Below are positions 9,872 to 20,100 of a stretch of 64,000 nt of DNA, piece by piece. The number at the start of each line of letters is the position of its first letter. Positions within the stretch are counted from its first letter, which is position 1. Below the pieces are notes generated by a model. That model was not told where the DNA came from. It did no database searches and saw only the letters and a list, made by a program, of their open reading frames with translations. Origin of the DNA: a bacterium (GTDB lineage: Bacteria; Planctomycetota; Planctomycetia; Planctomycetales; Planctomycetaceae); NCBI GenBank assembly GCA_016125225.1, contig WGME01000007.1:186001-250000 (forward strand). Reading direction: 5' to 3'. The position numbers and the translations under genes were made by a program.

Positions 9872-10801
9872 TTAACGTTCAGACCGCATCAACCAGACCA
9901 CCCAAATCAGCCCGATGATTTCGAGCACCATGGCCAGCAGCAACAGTGACCGCCCTACGACATCATCAAAGAGGACGAAGAGATGGTCGCGGCGGAATGA
10001 GAACAGAAAGATGACAATCAACGGTGCAATCGATGCAACAACCAGTGTCGACATCCGCCCGGCCGCCGTCGCGGCCCGCACCTGACGCTGTGCGGCGAGG
10101 CGTTCACGAATGACCGTGGTCATCCGTTCGAGTGTTTCAGACAGTGGGCCACCCGACTGACGTTGCACGATCAAAGTCGTCGCGAGAATCTGCATTTCCA
10201 TCACTCGCACGCGGTTTGCCAACGATCGCAGTGTCTTTTCGAAGCTGCGACCGAGGTTTAACTGCTGCTGACAACGCAGAAATTCTTGAGCTAAAACCCC
10301 CTCGGTCTCCTGAGAGACCAGTTCAATCGCCTGTTCGACGCTGCGGCCTGCCCGCGTTGCTCGTGCCAGGGTTTCGATGGCGTGGGGTAACTGGTCGCGT
10401 AGCTGTCGCATCCGCTTCGTGCGAATGGATGACAGAAGCAGCAGCGGAATCGCCATGCCCGACATAGCACCCAAGACGCCCATTAAAGGCTCATCGTGAT
10501 ACAACCACATCGTACCGCCGAGGATCAATCCCCCCGCGATCACGATCTGAAAAATTGTCCCCGATGTCAGCTCGGTGCCCGATTCCTGCACCAGACGGTC
10601 AAAGGCCAGATCGATTTTGCCAGATAAGTTCTGGCTCGCGGGCCGGTCGAATACATCGGGCGTGCGACGCAGTCGCAGCGAAGACGGAGCAGCGGCCGTA
10701 CCTCGACTGATGGCCCACCATTCGCGCACCACCAGTCCCACGGCCAACGAAATGGCCGAGATGGAGACAAAGGCGGTAATGAGGATGACTTCGTAACCCA
10801 T
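9872..10801 (-). CDS. tadB: TadB-like type II secretion system F family protein
   Basis: The 309-residue product has an N-terminal helix (residues 5-25), a helix pair near 85-125, the T2SSF core (Q-L-P-H-A-I-E-T-L-A-R-A-T-R-A-G-R-S onward) and C-terminal helices ending near the chain end. It is the expected partner of TadC in the inner-membrane platform of tad/Flp pilus machines. The ATG is preceded by GAGGAG. The gene sits between the ATPase and tadC genes in the same orientation, which supports the assignment over a general GspF. Confidence 0.9.
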   Translation of the reverse strand: MGYEVILITAFVSISAISLAVGLVVREWWAISRGTAAAPSSLRLRRTPDVFDRPASQNLSGKIDLAFDRLVQESGTELTSGTIFQIVIAGGLILGGTMWLYHDEPLMGVLGAMSGMAIPLLLLSSIRTKRMRQLRDQLPHAIETLARATRAGRSVEQAIELVSQETEGVLAQEFLRCQQQLNLGRSFEKTLRSLANRVRVMEMQILATTLIVQRQSGGPLSETLERMTTVIRERLAAQRQVRAATAAGRMSTLVVASIAPLIVIFLFSFRRDHLFVLFDDVVGRSLLLLAMVLEIIGLIWVVWLMRSER

Positions 10802-10882
10802 AGCGTGCTCCTCGGAGCCGGCGAACGGAAGGTCTGCTCGAATCCGAAACGGGATTCATCACAGGCACTTCATTGAGCGGGA

Positions 10883-12244
<1,362 letters not shown>

Positions 12245-12360
12245 TTCGTCTGAAGGATGGAAACCGCTTCATCGAGTCGAAACTGGCCAGCGTGACTCTC
12301 AGGGGGATAAGAGCAACGGGTCTGGGAAACAGGCTGGCCTCACTGCCCGCCCGTGCTGCT

Positions 12361-13473
12361 TCAACGGCTGATGGAAACCATGGTGCGACCGGGAATCACC
12401 TTTTTCACTTTGGTTTCCATGGTCAGGTCGGGCGATGATTTCGACGGATCTTGAGCGATCGGTGTGCGAATCTTGCCGCCGTTCTGCAGCAATTGATAGG
12501 TCATCTCGGGGGCTTTGCCGAATTCGACGACTGTCTTTTCCGGCCCGAGATAGATTTCCATTTGCCGTGTGGGCATGACCGCAGGAGCCCCCAGCAAATC
12601 GTCCAGGGTAATTCGCTCGACATTCTTGGTTGCAAGTTGCGATTCGAGAGTACCGGACGCATTCTTCTGATCGAGTGACGTGGCCGCTGTAGTTAGCCCC
12701 GTCAGATTGGCGGGCAAGGGCGTTGGTTCATTACTCAGGTAAGGTTGCATGCTGTCGAGTTCAAACGGCAGCAGCTCGATGTCGTCTTCACTGCGAAGGG
12801 TCAGCGACAACTCACCTCGGCCTTCCACCACCTTGAGGATCTTCGCCTGCTGTGGAGTGACCGATAAGGTCACGGTGCCATCCTGCTCGACTTCCACCTG
12901 CTGACCAGGAACCACATTGGTAGAGAGAGCCAGCACTTCCACGCGTTCCAGCAGAGTGAGCGTGACTTCCGGGCGATCACCTTCGGGGCGTGATCGGAAC
13001 AGCACATCGACCACCGACCCCGGACCGGCAAAGCCCTGGACAGCACCGACGTTTTCGATGGAGATGGTGACGCCACGCAGACCGGGCTTCAAACGCTCGG
13101 CAATGCCCGGGCCACCCATACCGGCATAGAAGTCATCCGACAGAAACGCATCACCCTTCTTCAGGGCACGCTTCACCGTCCGGCCGTTGACTTGCTCCGG
13201 ATTTCGCATGAACGCCTGCTTGGCATACGGGCTGGCGTCGTACTTTTCCGGTGAGAGAGAGACGAGAGCAATTTCATTGATGGTCAGAGTTTGACCAGCT
13301 GCGATGTCCATGGCAGCGGTGGGCACGATCACGTTGGAAATGATCGGTTCGGGTTCGGGTAAGGCCACCATCGGCAGTTGCTTCAACTGCTGACGGACAA
13401 CAAACGCCCCGCCCAGACCGACGAGGATCGCAAAAATCACGACCGTCATGGTCCCTGAATTGATCCGCGCCAT
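12361..13473 (-). CDS. cpaB: Flp pilus assembly protein CpaB/RcpC
   Basis: The 370-residue product has one N-terminal membrane anchor (V-V-I-F-A-I-L-V-G-L-G-G-A-F-V-V). A SAF-type beta-clip domain follows (about residues 45-110, with A-M-D-I-A-A-G-Q-T-L), then the RcpC domain (about 115-235), which contains G-L-R-G-V-T-I-S-I-E-N-V. CpaB proteins act in the periplasm next to the secretin of tad systems. A GGAG ribosome-binding site precedes the ATG. The C-terminal region (about 240-370) is longer than in typical CpaB and has no recognised motif. The gene is transcribed from the pilin-like gene toward cpaF. Confidence 0.9.
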   Translation of the reverse strand: MARINSGTMTVVIFAILVGLGGAFVVRQQLKQLPMVALPEPEPIISNVIVPTAAMDIAAGQTLTINEIALVSLSPEKYDASPYAKQAFMRNPEQVNGRTVKRALKKGDAFLSDDFYAGMGGPGIAERLKPGLRGVTISIENVGAVQGFAGPGSVVDVLFRSRPEGDRPEVTLTLLERVEVLALSTNVVPGQQVEVEQDGTVTLSVTPQQAKILKVVEGRGELSLTLRSEDDIELLPFELDSMQPYLSNEPTPLPANLTGLTTAATSLDQKNASGTLESQLATKNVERITLDDLLGAPAVMPTRQMEIYLGPEKTVVEFGKAPEMTYQLLQNGGKIRTPIAQDPSKSSPDLTMETKVKKVIPGRTMVSISR

Positions 13474-13703
13474 GGATTCCGCTCCGTATGCAAAAAAGAT
13501 GAACAGGGTTCACGATCGGGCCAGGTGGCCTGCAAATTTTGAGAAAGCTTGCAGGTCACCGGACCGGATCATCGTGTAGAACATGACGAGGTGAGGGGCG
13601 GAAACGTGGTTTGCCGCCCCTCGTGGAGGCCGACCGTCGTCACGACAAAACCCACGGGCTTTGCCGTCGGGAACAAATCCGATGAACGGTCCGGACCGCA
13701 ACC

Positions 13704-14051
13704 TTACGTATTCTCGTCCGAGCGACCGTCATCACACAGGGTGATGCACTGAGCACCGCCACGGGGATTCTGATCGTCTTCGGCCCGGCGGTTTTCGCAG
13801 AAGTCCGCCCGGTCATGGAAACGCACACCAGCGGTGCTGCCGCAATGGCCGCGAATCTGACCGTAAGAATAGCTCTGATCGATTTCGGAAATCGCGTCGG
13901 CGACGTCGGCCAACTCGATCACCACAACATCCCGGACCGTGGTGAGACCCACGATCAGACCGATGACTGTGACGGTCGAGATCAGAATCAGTTCCGTCGA
14001 CACGACGAAACCGTTCTCATCACGCCACAGCCGTTTACACAACGACTTCAT
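13704..14051 (-). CDS. Small pilin-like protein with a Cys-rich tail, linked to the tad genes
   Basis: The 115-residue product has a short charged N terminus (K-R-L-W-R-D-E-N-G), then a hydrophobic stretch starting F-V-V-S-T-E-L-I-L-I-S-T and running about 25 residues. The polar C-terminal half has at least four Cys. The layout recalls Flp prepilins, in which a Gly precedes the cleavage site and a Glu lies in the hydrophobic segment. Here the Glu is at +6 after the Gly rather than the usual +5. A strong ribosome-binding site (AGGAAGAGGAG) precedes the ATG. It is upstream of cpaB on the same strand with 230 bp between. A pilin or pseudopilin role is an inference from layout and position. Confidence 0.72.
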   Translation of the reverse strand: MKSLCKRLWRDENGFVVSTELILISTVTVIGLIVGLTTVRDVVVIELADVADAISEIDQSYSYGQIRGHCGSTAGVRFHDRADFCENRRAEDDQNPRGGAQCITLCDDGRSDENT

Positions 14052-14354
14052 TCGGCAGACTCCTCTTCCTCGTTAAATGGGGGATTCCACTCGGCCCGCT
14101 CCCGCAGATATCACAAGCCGAGACCGTGAGCCTTCTGCAGGCCACGAACCGTATCTATGCACAAACCAGACCAGCGGGAGGGATTCTCTGAAAACCATCT
14201 GTCCGGCTCATCCGGGACCACCGATCGTACGGGGTATACCGGAGAGATTGGTCGGCATGTTCAGAGACTGAAACAATGGGTACAGCATGGGATCTCAGTC
14301 GACACTGCCGGGACTGCGATTGATGAGCAGAGAGCGCCTGAATTGTAAACAGAG
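14052..14354. other. Intergenic stretch upstream of the pilin-like gene
   Basis: These 303 bp separate the membrane-anchored toroid-like gene from the pilin-like gene, both on the minus strand. No frame has a ribosome-binding site with protein-like composition. The stretch is the natural place for a promoter of the tad run, but I could not identify a convincing sigma70 or sigma54 site. Confidence 0.5.
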
Positions 14355-15554
14355 TTAGCGCGGTTCGCGCTGCGGTTCCGGCAACACTACGGCATGCGGT
14401 TCTACGCCATGCCACAGCGATAATGCCCGCCCGGCGTGGGTCAGGAAGGGATAGAAACGCCGGGTTTCCTGAGGCGTCAGTTCAAGAATCGCCGAGACGA
14501 GCCATGTCGAGGCTCTTGCGATGATTTCACGCGGCGGTTGTACCTCAGCGGGGGCATACAGCCACCACTCCAGCACGTGCCCCGTCGCCAGAATTCGGTC
14601 GGCCTGCGTGCCCATCGGCCCTGTGAAACTGTACGGTTCGCCGTCCCATTCTGTTCCCGGCCATCCACTTTTCCAGTAGCCCTCGGCATGTTGAGAGGCA
14701 ACAAGTCGACCCGTTGCGTCATGCAAATGCGATATCACGTGACCACGCATGTCCGGAGAAAGATAACGTTCGGATTGATCGCGCTGCAGGAGTGCCGCGA
14801 GCGTATAGAGTCGATGTTGCCCAAAGCATACCCCTTGCGACAATCGTTGCCGCATGAGCCGGTCGGCCATGTGATCCCAGGTAATGATCTGGCCCTCAGT
14901 GCTGGTCCATTCATGAACGTGTGGGTAGTACAACAGCCAGACCATGGCCGACCACTCGTATTCTTCCTGATTCAAGCGGAAGTCGCGGAAACATTCCGTC
15001 AGGGCCTCGCGGAGCGGACGTTCTCCTTGCGGTGTCAGCACGGGATAGTCCGATGGCGTACCGACTTCTGCTAATCCGGCCAATGTGTGGTCGACATGGC
15101 TCGACGATGCGGCCCCCTGTCGCGTACGGAATTGCACCCCGGCCGGTGATGTCTCCGACACCATCAAAAGTGGTTCGGTCTCTTGATCCCATGCTGCCCG
15201 GAAAGCCCGGTGATCGAGCAGCAATTCACGCAATTCCACGCCCGAAAGGCATTCCGGATCAGCAAAGGTGGCTGCGACACCCCAGAACCGCAAAGCATGA
15301 TCGACATGATTGATGCTGGGACGTCCCTGGGCCAGGCGAGGCTGCAAACGTTCCAGCACCAGTTGCAAATCGGCGTCAGAAATCAGAGCCGAGTCATGAT
15401 GTGAGGGGGCGATCACGGCCGGTTGCGTGACCGGCTGGGGCAAAATGCGATTCGCCTGGAGTTGCGTGTATCGATAGCCGCCGTAAGCCAGCCCGGCAAC
15501 CAGCAAGCACCCATGAGCCACGGTTATCAGGAAAGCGCGTTGCGATTTGGTCAT
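14355..15554 (-). CDS. Membrane-anchored conserved hypothetical protein, possible alpha/alpha-toroid fold
   Basis: The 399-residue product has a single N-terminal transmembrane helix (A-F-L-I-T-V-A-H-G-C-L-L-V-A-G-L-A-Y-G-G), then a soluble region rich in His, Trp and Tyr. The repeated helical segments (for example around V-D-H-A-L-R-F-W-G and G-H-V-L-E-W-W-L-Y-A) recall alpha/alpha-toroid domains such as terpene cyclases, but this is only an impression. The ATG at 15554 overlaps the stop of the membrane protein gene (ATGA). That overlap fixes the start and shows translational coupling, so I discarded a 37-codon upstream extension of the frame. The function is unknown. Confidence 0.8.
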   Translation of the reverse strand: MTKSQRAFLITVAHGCLLVAGLAYGGYRYTQLQANRILPQPVTQPAVIAPSHHDSALISDADLQLVLERLQPRLAQGRPSINHVDHALRFWGVAATFADPECLSGVELRELLLDHRAFRAAWDQETEPLLMVSETSPAGVQFRTRQGAASSSHVDHTLAGLAEVGTPSDYPVLTPQGERPLREALTECFRDFRLNQEEYEWSAMVWLLYYPHVHEWTSTEGQIITWDHMADRLMRQRLSQGVCFGQHRLYTLAALLQRDQSERYLSPDMRGHVISHLHDATGRLVASQHAEGYWKSGWPGTEWDGEPYSFTGPMGTQADRILATGHVLEWWLYAPAEVQPPREIIARASTWLVSAILELTPQETRRFYPFLTHAGRALSLWHGVEPHAVVLPEPQREPR

Positions 15555-17218
15555 GGGTGTCGCTCCGCGGTGGTGACTTCCAACGGCGTTTGTGTGCGGC
15601 TGACGGTCTCCAGCGACCGGCGCTGGTAGACTTGGCTCAAGGAGTCTTGAAAGACCCGTTTCCATTCGGAATGGGCGGCGAGTGCGGCGGACAGATCGGG
15701 TTGCAATTCCCGACAGACCACCACGGTGTTAATCCGATAGCGATCGAGCCGATCAGTCCAACCGACATCGGCCGCCGAGATGCAGAGATAATCCTGCCAG
15801 CACTGTGCCGGCAACAGGTGAATAGAATTCGTGGTCGCCATCACACGGACATTTGTCGGTCCGCGCCAGGCGAGCCAGTCACCCCACCATTGGGGGGCAT
15901 AGATGAGCCCCTGTGGTGCGGTTTGCTGGAGCCAGTTGGTAACACCGAGGGGCGTCTGATGACTCAGTTGCTGCGTCAATGGACGTGGTTTTCCGCCCAG
16001 AATCGGACGACTTATCGGTGAGAGGCAGAACGTCAACCAGACCGTGAGGACCGTCATCGCCGTACTCGCCAACGATTTTTGCCGCCACCAGCCGGCCGAA
16101 CCTGACAATTGACTGGTGAATTGCTGACAAACATCGGCGAGATGTGGTGCGAGAACAATCGCCCACACCGGCGCGTACCAGGCAATCATGCGGACCCGCA
16201 AACAGACGGCCGCATTGAGGGCGAGCAGCAGCAGGACTTCAGCGGACGAAAAACTACGGCGGCTCTTTCGCAGAACCACAGCGGTCAACACCCAGGAAGC
16301 GGCCATCGGCAGCCCTTCCAGTGACAGCATCTCGAGTGGATACCATTCGAGCACCGATTTCAGATTGGGATGCGTCGGAAAGGCGATCGTCTGCACGATC
16401 AGATCAATTCCATAGGGATTGACGCAGCAACCTGCGATCGCAAATTCCAGTGCCAGCCATTCCCGGTGAGCCTGCGGTGAACAAAAGGCCGCCCGCCAAT
16501 CGCGACTGAGACACCAGCGATCCCATAACCGCCCGACGACCGCAATCCCGAGAACACCCACACCCACGATGAACGACCCATGCAGGTTCGCCCACAGGGC
16601 AAACAAACAGCAGAGACCACACGGCAAAAGCCAGCGATTCCTGGATTTGACCCTGAGAAAGAGCGAACCGCCCGCATCGAGCCAGTTTTGCCGAGCGAGG
16701 ATCAACAACAGCGTCGCACAACCAAGTTGCCCAAAAATTTCAGGTCGTTGCACCGCATGACGGCTCCAGGCCACTCCAAAGGCCAGTAATGCACAGACCA
16801 TGGCGATGACACCGGAACCAGACCGTTGGTGGGCGGCTGCCACCAGAAGCAACGATGTGAGAAGTACCACCACAGCGAACAGGTCGGCCAAACCTTCCAC
16901 CGGCCAGGCACGATCCACGAGAGCGAAGACGACTTGCCCCAACCACGCCGTTGCCAGCACGGGGACACCGGTCGCGAGTTCCGCAAACGGGTCCGTCGTC
17001 GGCAACTGACGGTGGCTCAAAATCCAATCGCCATAGGCGACGTGTCCCCACAAGTCGGAATGAAACAGGGGCAAGTAGTTGTGATACAGGAACAGCAGAG
17101 CGAAACCAACCACGGCCACCAGTTGCAGCGGTGTCACCCAACCCGTCATCCGTGGCTGTGTCGCCACTGAATCGGTGGGAGTAGTCGCCGGGGTTTCGGC
17201 TTCGAGTAAGGTCGACAT
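15551..17218 (-). CDS. Polytopic membrane protein, GT-C glycosyltransferase-like
   Basis: The 555-residue product has about ten hydrophobic helices. The first loop contains the acidic segment F-H-S-D-L-W-G-H-V-A-Y-G-D-W-I-L after helix 1, the position where GT-C enzymes carry their catalytic Asp. The C-terminal quarter is soluble and contains Y-A-P-Q-W-W-G-D-W-L-A-W-R-G. A GAGGG ribosome-binding site precedes the ATG. It follows the family 2 glycosyltransferase gene by 13 bp and overlaps the next gene, so the three form one operon. A role in transferring sugars from lipid carriers is plausible from context; the donor and acceptor are unknown. Confidence 0.78.
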   Translation of the reverse strand: MSTLLEAETPATTPTDSVATQPRMTGWVTPLQLVAVVGFALLFLYHNYLPLFHSDLWGHVAYGDWILSHRQLPTTDPFAELATGVPVLATAWLGQVVFALVDRAWPVEGLADLFAVVVLLTSLLLVAAAHQRSGSGVIAMVCALLAFGVAWSRHAVQRPEIFGQLGCATLLLILARQNWLDAGGSLFLRVKSRNRWLLPCGLCCLFALWANLHGSFIVGVGVLGIAVVGRLWDRWCLSRDWRAAFCSPQAHREWLALEFAIAGCCVNPYGIDLIVQTIAFPTHPNLKSVLEWYPLEMLSLEGLPMAASWVLTAVVLRKSRRSFSSAEVLLLLALNAAVCLRVRMIAWYAPVWAIVLAPHLADVCQQFTSQLSGSAGWWRQKSLASTAMTVLTVWLTFCLSPISRPILGGKPRPLTQQLSHQTPLGVTNWLQQTAPQGLIYAPQWWGDWLAWRGPTNVRVMATTNSIHLLPAQCWQDYLCISAADVGWTDRLDRYRINTVVVCRELQPDLSAALAAHSEWKRVFQDSLSQVYQRRSLETVSRTQTPLEVTTAERHP

Positions 17219-17231
17219 CCGCGGTAATCCC

Positions 17232-18323
17232 TCAATGACTCTGAGGCGCTAACTGATCGGCCGGGTTAGCGCTCACACCCAGTGGATACCGGCGGTGCTG
17301 ATCGGCTGGCACCGTTTGCGGACGTGTCCGGCGGATTTCCGCGACACAGAATGCTGGCCGCCCTCGGACCTGATCGAGAATTCGCGACAGGTATTCCCCG
17401 ATAATCATCAAACCACAGGCGTTCAGGCTCAAAAAGGTGAGAATGGTGGCGATGGTCAATCCCTGAGGAGCGGCCTCGGATCGCCAGAATTCACTCAAGA
17501 CGCATCCCCACGCTGCCAATGTCCCAACCAGTGAGACACCGAAAAACGCGGTGAGCAATTGAACCGGAGCATGCGAAAAGCTCCAGATCGCCGTGCTGGC
17601 CAGGCGACAGAGGCCCCACCAACTGACACGCGGGTGACCATCGTGCCGGGCCAAGCGTTCCACGGGGACGCCCGTCTGCCGATATCCCACCCAGGCCCGT
17701 AAGCCGGGAAAGTAACGTTCACGCTCCGGCAGTGACAATATCTGCTGCACGACTGCCCGATCGAGCAGCCCAAAGTTCCCTGCATCCAGCGGTTGCGGAG
17801 TTTCGGCGACCGCATTGAACAGGCGGTAGAACCCCGCGAACAGCAGTCGCTTGAACCACGATTCCTTCCGCTGAGTGCGGACCGCATAGACGACATCGTC
17901 TCCGGCTGCCCATCGCTTCAGGAACAAGGGAATCGCCCGCGGGTCGTCCTGCAGGTCGGAATCCATGATCACCACCACGTCGCCGGTGGCGGCTTCCAAT
18001 CCCGCCTGCAACGCCGCCTGATGACCAAAATTCCGGGAAAGATGGACGACAACCACATGCACATCGGGGAGCGCTAACTGATCCAGCCAGGGACCACTGC
18101 CATCTGTGGAACCATCGTCGACATACACCAGTTCGGCTTCGTCCGAGCAGGTCGCCAGGACCGTGGTTAACCGGTCGACGAGAATCGGTAACGCGGCTTG
18201 TTCATTAAAGACCGGCAACACAACCGAAACAACCGGAGCATCCCGGCGCGGACCCGTGGTCATCGGGAGGACTCGCGGCGAGCTTCCGTCATCGGCGGCG
18301 GTTGCGGCTTCTGTAATCCACAT
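17232..18323 (-). CDS. Family 2 glycosyltransferase with C-terminal membrane helices (DPM/ArnC-like)
   Basis: The 363-residue product starts its GT2 fold with V-S-V-V-L-P-V-F-N-E. It has the V-Y-V-D-D-G-S-T-D-G nucleotide-binding segment, the M-D-S-D-L-Q-D-D-P metal-binding motif, and two C-terminal transmembrane helices near residues 255-335. This is the layout of enzymes that load a sugar on polyprenyl phosphate at the inner membrane, such as dolichyl-phosphate mannose synthase, ArnC and GtrB types. I chose the ATG at 18323; the frame opens at a TTG 12 codons earlier, and another ATG lies 20 codons later, nearer the fold start. The product would supply lipid-linked sugar to the GT-C-like protein encoded just downstream. 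Confidence 0.9.
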   Translation of the reverse strand: MWITEAATAADDGSSPRVLPMTTGPRRDAPVVSVVLPVFNEQAALPILVDRLTTVLATCSDEAELVYVDDGSTDGSGPWLDQLALPDVHVVVVHLSRNFGHQAALQAGLEAATGDVVVIMDSDLQDDPRAIPLFLKRWAAGDDVVYAVRTQRKESWFKRLLFAGFYRLFNAVAETPQPLDAGNFGLLDRAVVQQILSLPERERYFPGLRAWVGYRQTGVPVERLARHDGHPRVSWWGLCRLASTAIWSFSHAPVQLLTAFFGVSLVGTLAAWGCVLSEFWRSEAAPQGLTIATILTFLSLNACGLMIIGEYLSRILDQVRGRPAFCVAEIRRTRPQTVPADQHRRYPLGVSANPADQLAPQSH

Positions 18324-18439
18324 CGGTCGTTTGGTTTCCGTTCCAACGTCGGTACGCAATTCGCAATTCGTGATGGTTGCAAACGGTGTTCCGTCGCAGA
18401 GGCGGCGACCTGGTTAGAAAACGCAGATCGAGGGCGGCA

Positions 18440-20098
18440 GTGTCAGCAGACGTTATCAAGTCACCAGACACGCAGAATTTGACCAGTCACGGTTCTATGC
18501 CGTTGTTTTGTACCGCCATCTTGCTGCTGGTGGCAGTGCCGTTGTTTCTAAGGATGCCGTTAACCAACGACGCGGAATTATTTGATTTGCAGGCCGGGTC
18601 GTTAGATCAGGGGTCGGTTCTCTATCGGGATTTTCTGGAACCCAACCTGCCGGGGGTGATCTGGTTTCACCGTATTGCTCGTACGCTGTTTGGTTCCAGT
18701 ACAGAAGCCCTGCGGTGTTTTGATCTGATAGTGTGGGCAGGCACCTTGACGGCGGTCGCCTGGATCTTGCGGCTGGCGGGCGCTTCCCGGCAGATCATCG
18801 GTTGGACCGTTTTCGGACTCTCCGCGTGCTACCTGTCGCAAAGTGAATGGTGTCATTGCCAACGCGATGTCTGGATGCTGTTCCCGGCTTGCACCGCGCT
18901 GGCATTACGTGCCCGGCTGACGATCGTCTCTAACGAGAATGCTCGGAAACATTGGCTACTTCTCGCTTTCATCGAAGGACTTGGCTGGGGACTGGCAGTC
19001 TGGTTGAAGCCCCATGTGGTCATTCCCGGCACAGCCGCGATCCTGGTGAGCGGGCTTTATGCCACCCGGAAAATCCAGTGGTTTCAGGAGATTCTTGCCA
19101 TCTTGGCCGGAGGCTTGCTGGCAGGATGTCTGGGAATCGGTTGGATGTGGCAAACCGGTTGCTGGCCCTACTTTCTGGAGACGGTCCGCGATTGGAATCC
19201 CGATTACTTTGCGGCTGGCCGGTCGCATTGGAGCTGGAGCCGTCTGATTGCCATTCTCTGGCGGTTGTCGCCGTGGTCGCTGCTACCGTTCATCGCGGTG
19301 TTTGCGGGTTTGCAGTGGAGCGTTCGCCGTCGGGAAGACTTTGGCCGCTCTGCGAATAACTCAGCCGCAGTATCAGCCTTGGTCGCGGTGTTCTCGCTGG
19401 GTTGGATATGTCAGGTGTTGCTCTTGCAGCATCAATTCGATTACGTCTATCTGCCAATTGTCCTCTTGGCGCTCCTGACTTTTGCTGTCCTGGCCTGTCA
19501 CTCGAACTCATCAAGTTCACGGTGGCACATCGGTTGGCTGGCATTTGCCGGGATGGTGATCGCGACGTCCCCGTTGACCAGCCGCGATCGTTTGGTGGCC
19601 TGGCCAGCGTGCATGACCGGGCCGAATAGTCCGGCACTACAAGATCAGTTGTCGCAGTTGCATCACCCTCGACAGGATCATTTGGCCGAGATTGCGGAGT
19701 TCCTGACGACACAGCATGTCGAAGTACGCGACGTCTGTTGCTACAACAGCGATTGTGTCTCGCTGTACCGGCGGTTATCGTTGTTGCCCCCCGTCAAATA
19801 CACCTATTTCTTTGAAACGCTGCAGTTTTTCCCCGACCGTCGCGGACAAGTTCTGGCGGAGATCGAACGGCAACCCCATCGGTTTGTGGTGACGGATCTC
19901 ATGAGCTGCGGACTGACGCAAGTGGAAGCGGAAGCGATTGGGCCGGAGGGGCCATTGGCACCGCCCCCAGCCTACCGAGATGCTCCACGAGATCTTTATC
20001 CCTGGAACTGCCCGGTAGTTTTCCGGGCGGGCAGCTATCTGGTGCATCGAGTGCCTGAGACGGTTCCCACCGTGAAAAGCGTGGTCCTGGCTGATTGA
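18440..20098 (+). CDS. Polytopic membrane protein, GT39-like glycosyltransferase candidate
   Basis: The 552-residue product has many hydrophobic segments. The first is followed by L-T-N-D-A-E-L-F-D-L, an acidic first-loop motif like that of GT-C/GT39 enzymes that use polyprenyl-phosphate sugars. The last 150 residues are soluble. The start is uncertain: the frame opens with TTG at 18377, but GTG at 18440 has a GAGGG ribosome-binding site five bases upstream, and ATG at 18497 begins directly at the first helix. It is divergent from the GT2 gene, so the pair may share regulatory DNA. It is convergent with the sigma54-type regulator, with only 2 bp between the stop codons. Confidence 0.75.
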   Translation: MSADVIKSPDTQNLTSHGSMPLFCTAILLLVAVPLFLRMPLTNDAELFDLQAGSLDQGSVLYRDFLEPNLPGVIWFHRIARTLFGSSTEALRCFDLIVWAGTLTAVAWILRLAGASRQIIGWTVFGLSACYLSQSEWCHCQRDVWMLFPACTALALRARLTIVSNENARKHWLLLAFIEGLGWGLAVWLKPHVVIPGTAAILVSGLYATRKIQWFQEILAILAGGLLAGCLGIGWMWQTGCWPYFLETVRDWNPDYFAAGRSHWSWSRLIAILWRLSPWSLLPFIAVFAGLQWSVRRREDFGRSANNSAAVSALVAVFSLGWICQVLLLQHQFDYVYLPIVLLALLTFAVLACHSNSSSSRWHIGWLAFAGMVIATSPLTSRDRLVAWPACMTGPNSPALQDQLSQLHHPRQDHLAEIAEFLTTQHVEVRDVCCYNSDCVSLYRRLSLLPPVKYTYFFETLQFFPDRRGQVLAEIERQPHRFVVTDLMSCGLTQVEAEAIGPEGPLAPPPAYRDAPRDLYPWNCPVVFRAGSYLVHRVPETVPTVKSVVLAD

Positions 20099-20100
20099 GG

